From: Flavobacterium cupreum
GTDB taxonomy: Bacteria; Bacteroidota; Bacteroidia; Flavobacteriales; Flavobacteriaceae
Length of the DNA: 64,000 bases
NCBI RefSeq assembly: GCF_003996965.1
Contig: NZ_QWDM01000021.1
Span: 27,868 to 91,867, forward strand
Reading direction: 5' to 3'
The notes under the pieces were generated by a model. The model worked only from the letters and a program-made list of their open reading frames with translations. It ran no database searches and was not told the DNA's origin. Shown here one piece after another: positions 8,855-17,119 of the stretch; the stretch's first letter is position 1, and every line of letters starts with the position of its first letter. A program made the position numbers and the translations under genes.

Positions 8855-11800
8855 ATGTATTTAATATTCGATACCGAAACCACCGGATTACCCAAACGCT
8901 GGGATGCCCCGATAACCGATTCTGACAACTGGCCGCGCTGTATACAGATCGCATGGCAGCTGCATGACGAAATGGGACAATTAATCGAACATCAGGATTA
9001 TTTGGTTAAACCCTACGGATTTAATATTCCGTATGATGCAGAACGTATTCACGGAATCTCAACAGAGTTGGCTGAAGCCGATGGAATCACCCTGGCCGAA
9101 GTTCTAGAGAAATTCAATATCGCTTTAAGCAAAACCAAATTTATCGTCGGTCAGAATTTAGGTTTTGACGTTAACATCATGGGAGCAGAATTCCATAGAA
9201 TGGGAGTGGATTCTCCAATGAGTGCTATGCCGGTTTTAGATACCTGTACCGAAGTAACCGCTTCCTTATTGCAGCTTCCCGGAGGTCGTGGCGGTAAATT
9301 TAAATTGCCAACCTTAACAGAATTACACAGCTATCTTTTTAATAAACCGTTTGCAGAAGCCCACAACGCAACTGCCGACGTTGAGGCAACAACGCGTTGC
9401 TTTCTGGAACTAATCAGAAGAGAGGTTTTTACCAAAGAAGAATTAGATGTCCCGCAGGATTATTTCAGGGAATTTCAAAATAGAAACCCGCAGGAGTTTC
9501 CGCTCATTGGTCTGAAACACATCAACTTAAAAGCAGCCTCTGATAAAATCAGGGAGCAGTTAAGAGCTTTAGAAGGAAATGCAAGGCAGACAACGGTTTC
9601 AGATTCTGACAGAGAAGATTTTAAAGCGGCAAAATACGCGCATTTACACAATCATACCCAGTTTTCGGTTTTACAATCCACCATAGGAATTGGCAATATC
9701 GTTGCGGCTACAGCCAAAAACGGAATGCCGGCCGTTGCCATGACCGATACCGGAAACATGATGGGGGCTTTCCATTTTGTGAGCGCCGTTATGAATCACA
9801 ACAAGGCGGCATCAGCTAAAAACAAAGCTTTGGCTGAGGCTGGTGAAGAGCCAACGGAAACCGAAATCAAACCAATCGTGGGCTGTGAATTTAATGTTTG
9901 CGACAACCACTTGGATAAAAGCAAAAAAGACAACGGTAATCAGGTTGTATTGCTGGCCAAAAATAAAAAAGGCTATCACAATCTGGCCAAAATGTCGTCG
10001 ATTGCCTTTACCGACGGGTTTTATTATGTTCCAAGGGTCGATCGAAAAATTATCGAACAATACAAGGAAGATATCATGGTATTGTCCGGAAATTTATACG
10101 GAGAAATCCAGAGTAAAATTCTGAACATAGGTGAAAACCAGGCCGAAGAAGCCCTGATTTGGTGGAAAGAACAATTTGGGGATGACTTTTATCTGGAAGT
10201 CATGCGCCACAACCAGGAAGACGAGAATCGTGTCAACAAAACGCTGATTGAGTTTTCCCAAAAGCACAATGTCAAGTTAATTGCCACAAACAATACCTAT
10301 TATTTAAATAAGGAAGATGCCAATGCGCACGATATTTTATTGTGTGTAAAAGACGGGGAAAAACAGGCAACACCAATCGGCCGTGGCCGTGGTTATCGCT
10401 ACGGATTACCCAATCAGGAGTACTATTACAAGTCGCAGGAAGAGATGAAAAAACTTTTTGCCGATTTGCCGGATGCTATTATCAATATTCAGGAAATTGT
10501 CGACAAGGTTGAGATTTACTCGCTTTACAGAGATGTATTGCTTCCGAAATTTGATATTCCCGAAGAATTTATAGTTCCGGAAGATGAAGCCGATGGCGGA
10601 GTAAGAGGAGAGAATAAATATTTGCGACACCTGACGATGGTGGGTGCCAAAAAGAGATATGGAGAGATTACGGAATCAATTCAGGAACGTCTGGATTTCG
10701 AGTTATTAACGATTTCGAATTCCGGATACCCGGGCTACTTCCTGATCGTTCAGGATTTTATCGCCGAAGCCCGGAACATGGACGTTTCGGTAGGTCCGGG
10801 CCGTGGATCTGCAGCGGGTTCTGCCGTTGCTTACTGTTTGGGAATTACGAATATTGACCCGATTAAGTACGACTTGCTTTTTGAGCGTTTCCTGAATCCG
10901 GATCGTGTATCCATGCCCGATATTGATATCGATTTTGATGACGAGGGCCGTGGACGTGTTATGGATTATGTAATCAATAAGTACGGTAAAAATCAGGTAG
11001 CGCAAATTATTACCTATGGTAAAATGGCCACCAAGTCGGCGATTCGTGATACGGCGCGTGTGTTGGATTTGCCGTTGTTTGAAGCTGACAGGATTGCAAA
11101 ACTGATTCCGGCCATGATGCCGTCGAAATGGAATTTAGCGCGTTTTATTTCTGAAAACGAAGATGAGGTTAAAAAAGCACTTCGTTCGGATGAATTTGAC
11201 AATGTAAAAGAACTGATCGCGATTGCCAACGAAGACGATTTGGCAGGAGAAACCATCCAGCAGGCCAAAATCCTGGAGGGATCGATGCGAAATACCGGTA
11301 TTCACGCCTGTGGGGTAATCATTACGCCATCGGATATTACGAATTTCGTTCCGGTTACCACCGCTAAAGATTCTGATTTATATGTAACCCAGTTTGATAA
11401 CTCGGTGGCCGAAAGTGCAGGATTGCTAAAAATGGACTTTCTGGGTCTGAAGACCCTTACCCTGATAAAAGATACCGTTAAGCTGGTAAAATACAGAACC
11501 GGAATTGATTTGGATCCGGATGTTTTCCCAATTGATGATCAGGAAACGTATGCACTCTTTCAAAGAGGAGAAACGGTTGGAATCTTCCAGTACGAGTCAC
11601 CCGGAATGCAGAAATACATGAAGGACCTGAAACCGACGGTTTTCGGTGATTTAATTGCCATGAACGCCTTGTATCGCCCGGGACCTTTGGAGTATATTCC
11701 TTCTTTTGTTCGAAGAAAAAATGGCGAAGAAGAAATCAAATACGATTTAGATGCCTGTGAGGAATATTTAGGAGAGACTTACGGAATTACGGTTTACCAG

Positions 11801-13393
11801 GAGCAGGTAATGCTTTTGTCGCAATCGCTGGCTGATTTTACCAAAGGTGAAGCCGACGTTTTGCGTAAAGCGATGGGTAAAAAACAAAAAGACGTTCTGG
11901 ATAAAATGAAGCCTAAATTTGTGGAGCAGGCGGCAAAAAAAGGCCATGATGCAAAAATTCTGGAGAAAATCTGGAAAGACTGGGAAGCTTTTGCGAGTTA
12001 TGCCTTCAACAAATCCCACTCCACTTGTTACGCCTGGATTGCCTATCAGACGGCGTATCTGAAAGCACATTACCCTGCAGAATATATGGCAGCGGTGCTT
12101 TCGAATAATATGAATGATATCAAGCAGGTATCCTTTTTTATGGAGGAGTGCAAACGTATGGGATTGGAAGTTTTAGGCCCTGATGTGAATGAGTCGTACT
12201 ATAAATTTACGGTAAATGATAATTATGCTGTCCGTTTCGGGATGGGAGCCATCAAAGGAGTAGGTTCAGGAGCCGTTGCAACAATTGTCGAGAACAGAAA
12301 AGACGGAAGATATAAATCTATTTTTGATTTGGCAAAACGAATTGATTTGCGTGCGGCCAATAAAAAAGCAATCGAGAACCTGGCTTTGGCCGGAGGATTT
12401 GATTCGTTTGAAGGAACAACAAGAGCGCAGTATTTTCATGACGATGGTGACGGAATTACATTCTATGAAAAAGCAATGCGTTATGGGGCGAAATTTCAGG
12501 AAAATGAAAACTCATCTCAGGTAAGTTTATTCGGAGAAGCAAGTGAAGTCCAGATTGCCGAACCTGTTGTGCCTCCGTGCGAAGACTGGAGTACCATGGA
12601 AAAACTGGCCAAAGAAAAAGAAGTGGTGGGGATTTATATCTCCGGACATCCGCTGGATGATTTTAGGTTTGAAATGAAATACTTCTGCAATGCCCGACTC
12701 GAAGCCCTGAAAAGCATGGAATTATATGTCGGTAAAAACCTGAATTTTGCCGGAATCATAAATAATGTACAGCACCGTGTCGCTAAAAACGGAAAAGGCT
12801 GGGCGGTATTCAACTTAGAAGGCTATGATGAAAGTTATGAGTTTAAGATTTTTGGTGAAGAATATTTAAAGTTTCGCCATTTCCTGATTCAGAATAATTT
12901 TGCTTTCCTGAAAATCTTAATAAAAGACGGCTGGGTCAATCACGATACAGGTAAAAAATCAGAACCGAGAATGCAGTTTGTTGAGATCAGGCAATTGCAG
13001 GATATTCTGGAAGCCTTTGCCAAAAAATTGGTTTTGTTGCTGAATATTAAAGATCTGCAAACGGAATTTATTCACAGACTGAGTCATTTATTTAATGAAA
13101 ATAAAGGCGATAATACCGTGACTTTTGAAATCATGGAACTGGAGAAAATAAAACGACTCGTGGCAGTAGAAACACCAACCGATTTTGAAGAAACCGAGGA
13201 TGCTGTTTTTGCAGAGGAGAATGAAAATGAAGATGCACCACTCGAAGAAACTAAAATTCAGGAAGTAAATGAAGTTGAGGAAATTAAGGTAGTAACCAAA
13301 TTAACGATGCCAAGCAGAAGATTAAAGATTAAAATTTCGACCGAATTACTGCAGGAATTAGAAAAAATGCAGGTTAATTTTAAGCTGAACTAA
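8855..13393 (+). CDS. dnaE: DNA polymerase III alpha subunit with fused N-terminal exonuclease
   Basis: 1512 residues from the ATG at 8855; the first codon of the longer frame is only a TTG. Residues 1-185 are a DEDDh exonuclease (LIFDTETTG at the start, HNATADVEATTRCF near 170). A PHP domain begins near 262 (HLHNHTQFSVLQS). The polymerase core has GPGRGSAAGSAVAY near 647 and the catalytic Asp pair in MPDIDIDFDD near 688. An OB-fold region lies near 1290-1360, followed by an acidic tail. It is the replicative polymerase. E. coli DnaE is about 1160 residues and borrows proofreading from a separate DnaQ; here the exonuclease is in the same chain, an arrangement I recall from flavobacteria. Confidence 0.96.
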   Translation: MYLIFDTETTGLPKRWDAPITDSDNWPRCIQIAWQLHDEMGQLIEHQDYLVKPYGFNIPYDAERIHGISTELAEADGITLAEVLEKFNIALSKTKFIVGQNLGFDVNIMGAEFHRMGVDSPMSAMPVLDTCTEVTASLLQLPGGRGGKFKLPTLTELHSYLFNKPFAEAHNATADVEATTRCFLELIRREVFTKEELDVPQDYFREFQNRNPQEFPLIGLKHINLKAASDKIREQLRALEGNARQTTVSDSDREDFKAAKYAHLHNHTQFSVLQSTIGIGNIVAATAKNGMPAVAMTDTGNMMGAFHFVSAVMNHNKAASAKNKALAEAGEEPTETEIKPIVGCEFNVCDNHLDKSKKDNGNQVVLLAKNKKGYHNLAKMSSIAFTDGFYYVPRVDRKIIEQYKEDIMVLSGNLYGEIQSKILNIGENQAEEALIWWKEQFGDDFYLEVMRHNQEDENRVNKTLIEFSQKHNVKLIATNNTYYLNKEDANAHDILLCVKDGEKQATPIGRGRGYRYGLPNQEYYYKSQEEMKKLFADLPDAIINIQEIVDKVEIYSLYRDVLLPKFDIPEEFIVPEDEADGGVRGENKYLRHLTMVGAKKRYGEITESIQERLDFELLTISNSGYPGYFLIVQDFIAEARNMDVSVGPGRGSAAGSAVAYCLGITNIDPIKYDLLFERFLNPDRVSMPDIDIDFDDEGRGRVMDYVINKYGKNQVAQIITYGKMATKSAIRDTARVLDLPLFEADRIAKLIPAMMPSKWNLARFISENEDEVKKALRSDEFDNVKELIAIANEDDLAGETIQQAKILEGSMRNTGIHACGVIITPSDITNFVPVTTAKDSDLYVTQFDNSVAESAGLLKMDFLGLKTLTLIKDTVKLVKYRTGIDLDPDVFPIDDQETYALFQRGETVGIFQYESPGMQKYMKDLKPTVFGDLIAMNALYRPGPLEYIPSFVRRKNGEEEIKYDLDACEEYLGETYGITVYQEQVMLLSQSLADFTKGEADVLRKAMGKKQKDVLDKMKPKFVEQAAKKGHDAKILEKIWKDWEAFASYAFNKSHSTCYAWIAYQTAYLKAHYPAEYMAAVLSNNMNDIKQVSFFMEECKRMGLEVLGPDVNESYYKFTVNDNYAVRFGMGAIKGVGSGAVATIVENRKDGRYKSIFDLAKRIDLRAANKKAIENLALAGGFDSFEGTTRAQYFHDDGDGITFYEKAMRYGAKFQENENSSQVSLFGEASEVQIAEPVVPPCEDWSTMEKLAKEKEVVGIYISGHPLDDFRFEMKYFCNARLEALKSMELYVGKNLNFAGIINNVQHRVAKNGKGWAVFNLEGYDESYEFKIFGEEYLKFRHFLIQNNFAFLKILIKDGWVNHDTGKKSEPRMQFVEIRQLQDILEAFAKKLVLLLNIKDLQTEFIHRLSHLFNENKGDNTVTFEIMELEKIKRLVAVETPTDFEETEDAVFAEENENEDAPLEETKIQEVNEVEEIKVVTKLTMPSRRLKIKISTELLQELEKMQVNFKLN

Positions 13394-13539
13394 ATTTTAA
13401 CAGTTAAAATTTAAGAGTATGCATTTTTTTTTAGTTAAAAATATGCATGCATAATACTTTTTTAGTAATATTGCTCAAAATTACAACGATTTCGCTACAA
13501 GTCTAACGAAGCAAACTGTAAGATTGTGTTAAAATAATC

Positions 13540-13547
13540 TAAGTTTG
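13540..13547 (+). promoter_or_regulatory. -7 box for the outer-membrane protein gene
   Basis: TAAGTTTG is a perfect TAnnTTTG about 24 bases before the ATG. No good -33 TTTG is present at the usual distance. Confidence 0.45.
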
Positions 13548-13570
13548 TATAAATTAATTAAATCAGAATT

Positions 13571-14521
13571 ATGAAAAAGAACCTATTTTTATTAGGATTA
13601 TTAGTTTGCTCTATGGCCACAATGGCGCAGACAGAAAAAGCAGACAAACCAGAAAGCTGGTATTTTAAATTGGGAGGGTCATACTTTAACCAAACAGCTT
13701 CAACTGAATTTCCAACAGTTGGAGGAAATGCAGCTTTAGATAGAACATATGTAGGAGGAAAATTAGTTTCTGAAAAAAGTGTAACAGGTTCTTTCGGACA
13801 AGGTTTTAGAACAGGTATAACTGCAGGATATCGCTTTTCAACACGTATAGGAGTTGAGTTAGGAGTTAATTATTACACTAGTAATGATAAGAAAATGGCT
13901 CAAACAACATCTGATTTACCTATTACTCCAACTGGTGTATATAGTTTTAAATCGGTAGGTCAAATCACTGCGTTTGATGTAGCACCTGCAATTGTAATGT
14001 TTTTAGGTGAATCTAAAGGTTTTGAACCTTATACTAAAGTTGGGATTTTAGTTCCTATCCATGGAGATTTAGAAATTACTTCTGATGCATATGCTCCAAT
14101 TGCTTTTACACCTCAAGGAGCTCCAGCTGCTTTTGGAAATGTTCACAGTGTTGATAAAGTAAAACCAAATCCGACATTAGGATTTACTGCAGCTCTAGGT
14201 ACAACTTACAAGCTTACTACACATCTTTCAGCTTTTGCGGAATTAGAGTACCGTAACTTTACAGTGCATGGTAAAACAAAAGAAACAACTGAATTTACAG
14301 TGAATGGACAAGATGCGTTAGCAACTAGAACTACAGCGCAAATTCATACAAACTATCAAGATCATTTAGATGTTAATTCTAATAATGCTTTATTTAACCC
14401 AAATACAGCTACTCCTGATCAAAGAGATACTACAAGACCTAATGATGCAATGGATGAATTAAGTTCATATGTTGGAATTTCAGGTTTAGGTTTAACTTTA
14501 GGAATTAAATACAGCCTATAA
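13571..14521 (+). CDS. Outer-membrane beta-barrel protein
   Basis: 316 residues with a signal peptide (MKKNLFLLGLLVCSMATMAQ, cleavage after the Ala-Gln region). The rest alternates polar and hydrophobic residues in beta strands (GVELGVNYYT, LSAFAELEYRNF) and ends in LGLTLGIKYSL, a barrel-type terminal strand. A long Asn/Thr-rich extracellular-like loop (residues 235-290) precedes the last strands. It has its own promoter and a strong terminator, so it is transcribed alone. Closest broad category is OmpW/OmpA-barrel or porin-family; function unknown. Confidence 0.8.
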   Translation: MKKNLFLLGLLVCSMATMAQTEKADKPESWYFKLGGSYFNQTASTEFPTVGGNAALDRTYVGGKLVSEKSVTGSFGQGFRTGITAGYRFSTRIGVELGVNYYTSNDKKMAQTTSDLPITPTGVYSFKSVGQITAFDVAPAIVMFLGESKGFEPYTKVGILVPIHGDLEITSDAYAPIAFTPQGAPAAFGNVHSVDKVKPNPTLGFTAALGTTYKLTTHLSAFAELEYRNFTVHGKTKETTEFTVNGQDALATRTTAQIHTNYQDHLDVNSNNALFNPNTATPDQRDTTRPNDAMDELSSYVGISGLGLTLGIKYSL

Positions 14522-14544
14522 TTTTTTACAGTTTATAGTTTTTA

Positions 14545-14584
14545 GAAAAAGAGGATATTCGAAATGAATATCCTCTTTTTTTTG
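14545..14584 (+). terminator. Rho-independent terminator
   Basis: Stem AAGAGGATATTC / GAATATCCTCTT with loop GAAAT and a T-run of about nine, 24 bases after the barrel gene. Confidence 0.92.
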
Positions 14585-14618
14585 GCCTTGTGTCATTTCA
14601 TTTCTCTAATAAAACTAA

Positions 14619-14713
14619 ATCTTTTTAGGAGCTAATCCCGCTATTCGTTTCAATCTTTTGCGGCGAACCCCGCCACAAAAGGATTTGCACTGCTATCGGG
14701 GCTATGGCAATCA
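14619..14713. repeat. Cruciform-type intergenic repeat
   Basis: Outer arms AGCTAATCCCGCTAT and ATCGGGGCTATGG are imperfectly complementary. Inside them CTTTTGCGGCG and CGCCACAAAAG form a strong hairpin. I recall related CCCGCTAT...ATCGGGGCTA repeats in many Flavobacterium genomes; that recollection is not verified here. Confidence 0.6.
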
Positions 14714-14740
14714 TTTTCATAAAAGCTTTTAGTTTACGCC

Positions 14741-14770
14741 AACCCGACAGGTTTTAAAACCTGTCGGGTT
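14741..14770. repeat. ACCCGACAGG palindrome, copy 2 (perfect 30-base)
   Basis: AACCCGACAGGTTTT is followed immediately by its exact reverse complement, with no loop. Confidence 0.9.
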
Positions 14771-14805
14771 CCGAAATTGTGTGATATTAAATTTTGAAGG
14801 ATAAA

Positions 14806-14853
14806 AAAGGCTTTAGCCAAAAGCTCACGTCTTTTGGCTAAAGCCTTTTTATA
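14806..14853. terminator. Bidirectional terminator or palindrome, GGCTTTAGCCAAAAG
   Basis: AAAAGGCTTTAGCCAAAAG and CTTTTGGCTAAAGCCTTTTT flank a CTCACGT loop. A partial third copy (TTCGGCTAAAGCCGG) follows at 14867-14881, next to the end of the Gfo/Idh/MocA gene. Confidence 0.8.
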
Positions 14854-14905
14854 TTTGATTCTTCAGCTTTCGGCTAAAGCCGGAGGCAATTTAAAATCGT
14901 AATGA

Positions 14906-15898
14906 TTATTTCGAATTTCTAAATTCTTTCAGCACTTCATCAATAACCCAGGTTGTTCTCGCTGCTGAGGTTCCTTTTGACGGAGAAACCCCTTCGTTAC
15001 CCAAAAGTTCGGCAACGACGGTTTCGATAAAAGGCTGCTGAATATGAAGCGGGTTTTCGATTGTAATAGTTTCTTTTTCCCCGTTTGCATATTGAATATG
15101 AATCGGGTCATTTCCGAAAGTAGAGAAAGAGATTTTTCCTTTATCACCTACAATTTCAGTATTGTCATAACGCTCAAAACTGGCAAAATTCCATAGACCG
15201 GTTCCATGAATTCCGTTTTCAAATAAAAACGACATCGAAACCGAATCTTCGGCAGGATAAGCAAGAAGTTGTGAAGTTGCATGTCCGAGAACCGATTTAA
15301 TAGGGCCAAAGACAAAGTCCAGAAAATCTAAAGTATGACAAGCCAGATCAACAAAAATACCACCTCCGGAGATATGGGGCAAAACCGTCCAGGGCAAATT
15401 AATATCATCGTCGTATCTTTTTTCAAACGGATGATATAAAACACAATTTACATGTCTGATCTTGCCTAATTTATTTTGATCTATGAGTTCCTTTATTTTT
15501 AAAAATCTCGGTAAACTTCTTCTGTAATAAGCCACAAATAGCGGAACATTATGTTCTTTGCAGGCGCTGATCATTTCGTTGCACTCTTCAAAGTTCAATG
15601 CCATTGGTTTTTCCACATACACCGGTTTTCCGGCTTTGGCGCACAAAATTGTATATTCTTTATGGGAGGATGGCGGAGTAGCAATATAAACAGCATCAAC
15701 TTCCGGGTCGTTAATTAAATCTGTTGCATTCGAGTACCATTTTGCCACATTATGGCGTTTGGCGTAATCTTCGGCAAGGGCAGCATCCCGGCGCATTACA
15801 GCTACTAAAGCTGAATTTGGGGTTTTCTGGAAAGCAGGCCCGCTTTTAACTTCGGTTACATTCCCACAACCTATGATTCCCCATTTTACAATTTTCAT
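14906..15898 (-). CDS. Gfo/Idh/MocA-family oxidoreductase
   Basis: 330 residues. An N-terminal Rossmann fold starts WGIIGCGNVTEVKSGPAF and continues with VDAVYIATPPSSHKEY and the family signature YVEKPMALNFEECNEM with its conserved Glu-Lys-Pro. The C-terminal half is the alpha/beta substrate domain with HISGGGIFVDLACHTLDFLDF, containing the probable catalytic Asp and His. It should oxidise or reduce a sugar or inositol-like compound with NAD(P). No sugar-catabolism neighbours help define the substrate; it stands alone between repeat blocks. Confidence 0.92.
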   Translation of the reverse strand: MKIVKWGIIGCGNVTEVKSGPAFQKTPNSALVAVMRRDAALAEDYAKRHNVAKWYSNATDLINDPEVDAVYIATPPSSHKEYTILCAKAGKPVYVEKPMALNFEECNEMISACKEHNVPLFVAYYRRSLPRFLKIKELIDQNKLGKIRHVNCVLYHPFEKRYDDDINLPWTVLPHISGGGIFVDLACHTLDFLDFVFGPIKSVLGHATSQLLAYPAEDSVSMSFLFENGIHGTGLWNFASFERYDNTEIVGDKGKISFSTFGNDPIHIQYANGEKETITIENPLHIQQPFIETVVAELLGNEGVSPSKGTSAARTTWVIDEVLKEFRNSK

Positions 15899-16395
15899 TT
15901 TTCTGGTTTTTTAGTTATTTCAAATTTAAAAAAGGTTTGCCACTAATGGCACGAATTTTCGCGAATTATTTAATTTGTATAGGAGTAAAAAAATCAGTTG
16001 CTAATGCATGAACTATTTTTTTCCGCAGATCTTGCAGATTCTGTTGGAAAAAAATCCGCTAAATCTGCAAAATCTGCGAGAGTAAATTATAATAAAAATT
16101 CAAAAAGAATAGCCACGAATTACGCTAATATCCAAGAATTAGATTCGCGATAATTCGTGCAATTCGTGGCAAAAAAAAATCATTTTAATCCTTAAATCTG
16201 TGGCTAAAAAAAACAGACTTAGTTTTACTTTTTAGGTAAAGTAGTGAATCCCTTATTGTAAAGCGTGAACGTCTGAATGTCTACATTTTCCTGAATGGTG
16301 GCAGCAACAGATTTCAAATTTAAGTATCGTTTGAAAAAGGTTTGCCACGAAGTGCACGAATTATTTTCACGCAGATTTAAGCAGATGTACAAAGA

Positions 16396-16540
16396 TTTTA
16401 CCGCAAAGCACGCAAAGTTTATGCATCAGCTTGGTTTGGTAAAAACAAAAGTTCGCAAAGCTGGTTCAATACAAAGCTTTGCGAACTTTGCATTTTCTGA
16501 AGATACTTTTATAGGTAAAACTTTGCGTGCTTTGCGGTAA
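16396..16540 (+). repeat. 145-base GCAAAG element with terminal inverted repeats, copy 1
   Basis: Ends are TTTTACCGCAAAGCACGC and GCGTGCTTTGCGGTAA; inside is a second hairpin, GTTCGCAAAGC ... GCTTTGCGAAC. Small enough to be a MITE-like or REP-like element; no coding capacity. Confidence 0.75.
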
Positions 16541-16845
16541 TATCAAAATAGTCCATCGCAAAAAAATAATGCAAAAAATAGCCACGAACTCACAAAAATA
16601 ATTCGTGAATTCGTGGCAAAAAAAATCATTTTAATCCTTAAATCTGTGGCTAAAAAAAACAGACTTAGTTTTACTTTTTAGGTAAAGCCGTAAACCCCAT
16701 ATTGTAAAGCGTGAACGCCTGAATGTCTACATTTTCCTGAATGGTGGCAGTAACAGATTTCAAATTTAAAAATTGTTTGAAAAGGTTTGCCACGAATTTG
16801 CACGAATTATTTTCACGCAGATTTAAGCAGATGTACACAGATTTA

Positions 16846-16992
16846 TTTTACCGCAAAGCACGCAAAGTTTTTGTAGCAGCTTGGTTTGGTAAAAACACAA
16901 GTTCGCAAAGCTGGTTCAATACAAAGCTTTGCGAACTTTGCATTTTCTGAAGATACTTTTATAGGTAAAACTTTGCGTGCTTTGCGGTAAAA
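16846..16992 (+). repeat. 145-base GCAAAG element, copy 2
   Basis: Near-identical to the copy at 16396-16540, carried in the next tandem unit. Confidence 0.75.
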
Positions 16993-17119
16993 TCAAAGTA
17001 GTCCATCGCAAAAAAATAATGCAAAAAATAGCCACGAACTCACAAAAATAATTCGTGAATTCGTGGCAAAAAAATCATTTTAGTCCTTAAATCTGTGGCT
17101 AAAAAAAACAGATTTAGTT

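Noticed and set aside
16295..16950. Two open frames in the tandem block and one at 56725-56928
   Set aside because: They are made of the 145-base palindromic repeats and copied gene tails; the similar peptides arise because the repeats are alike.
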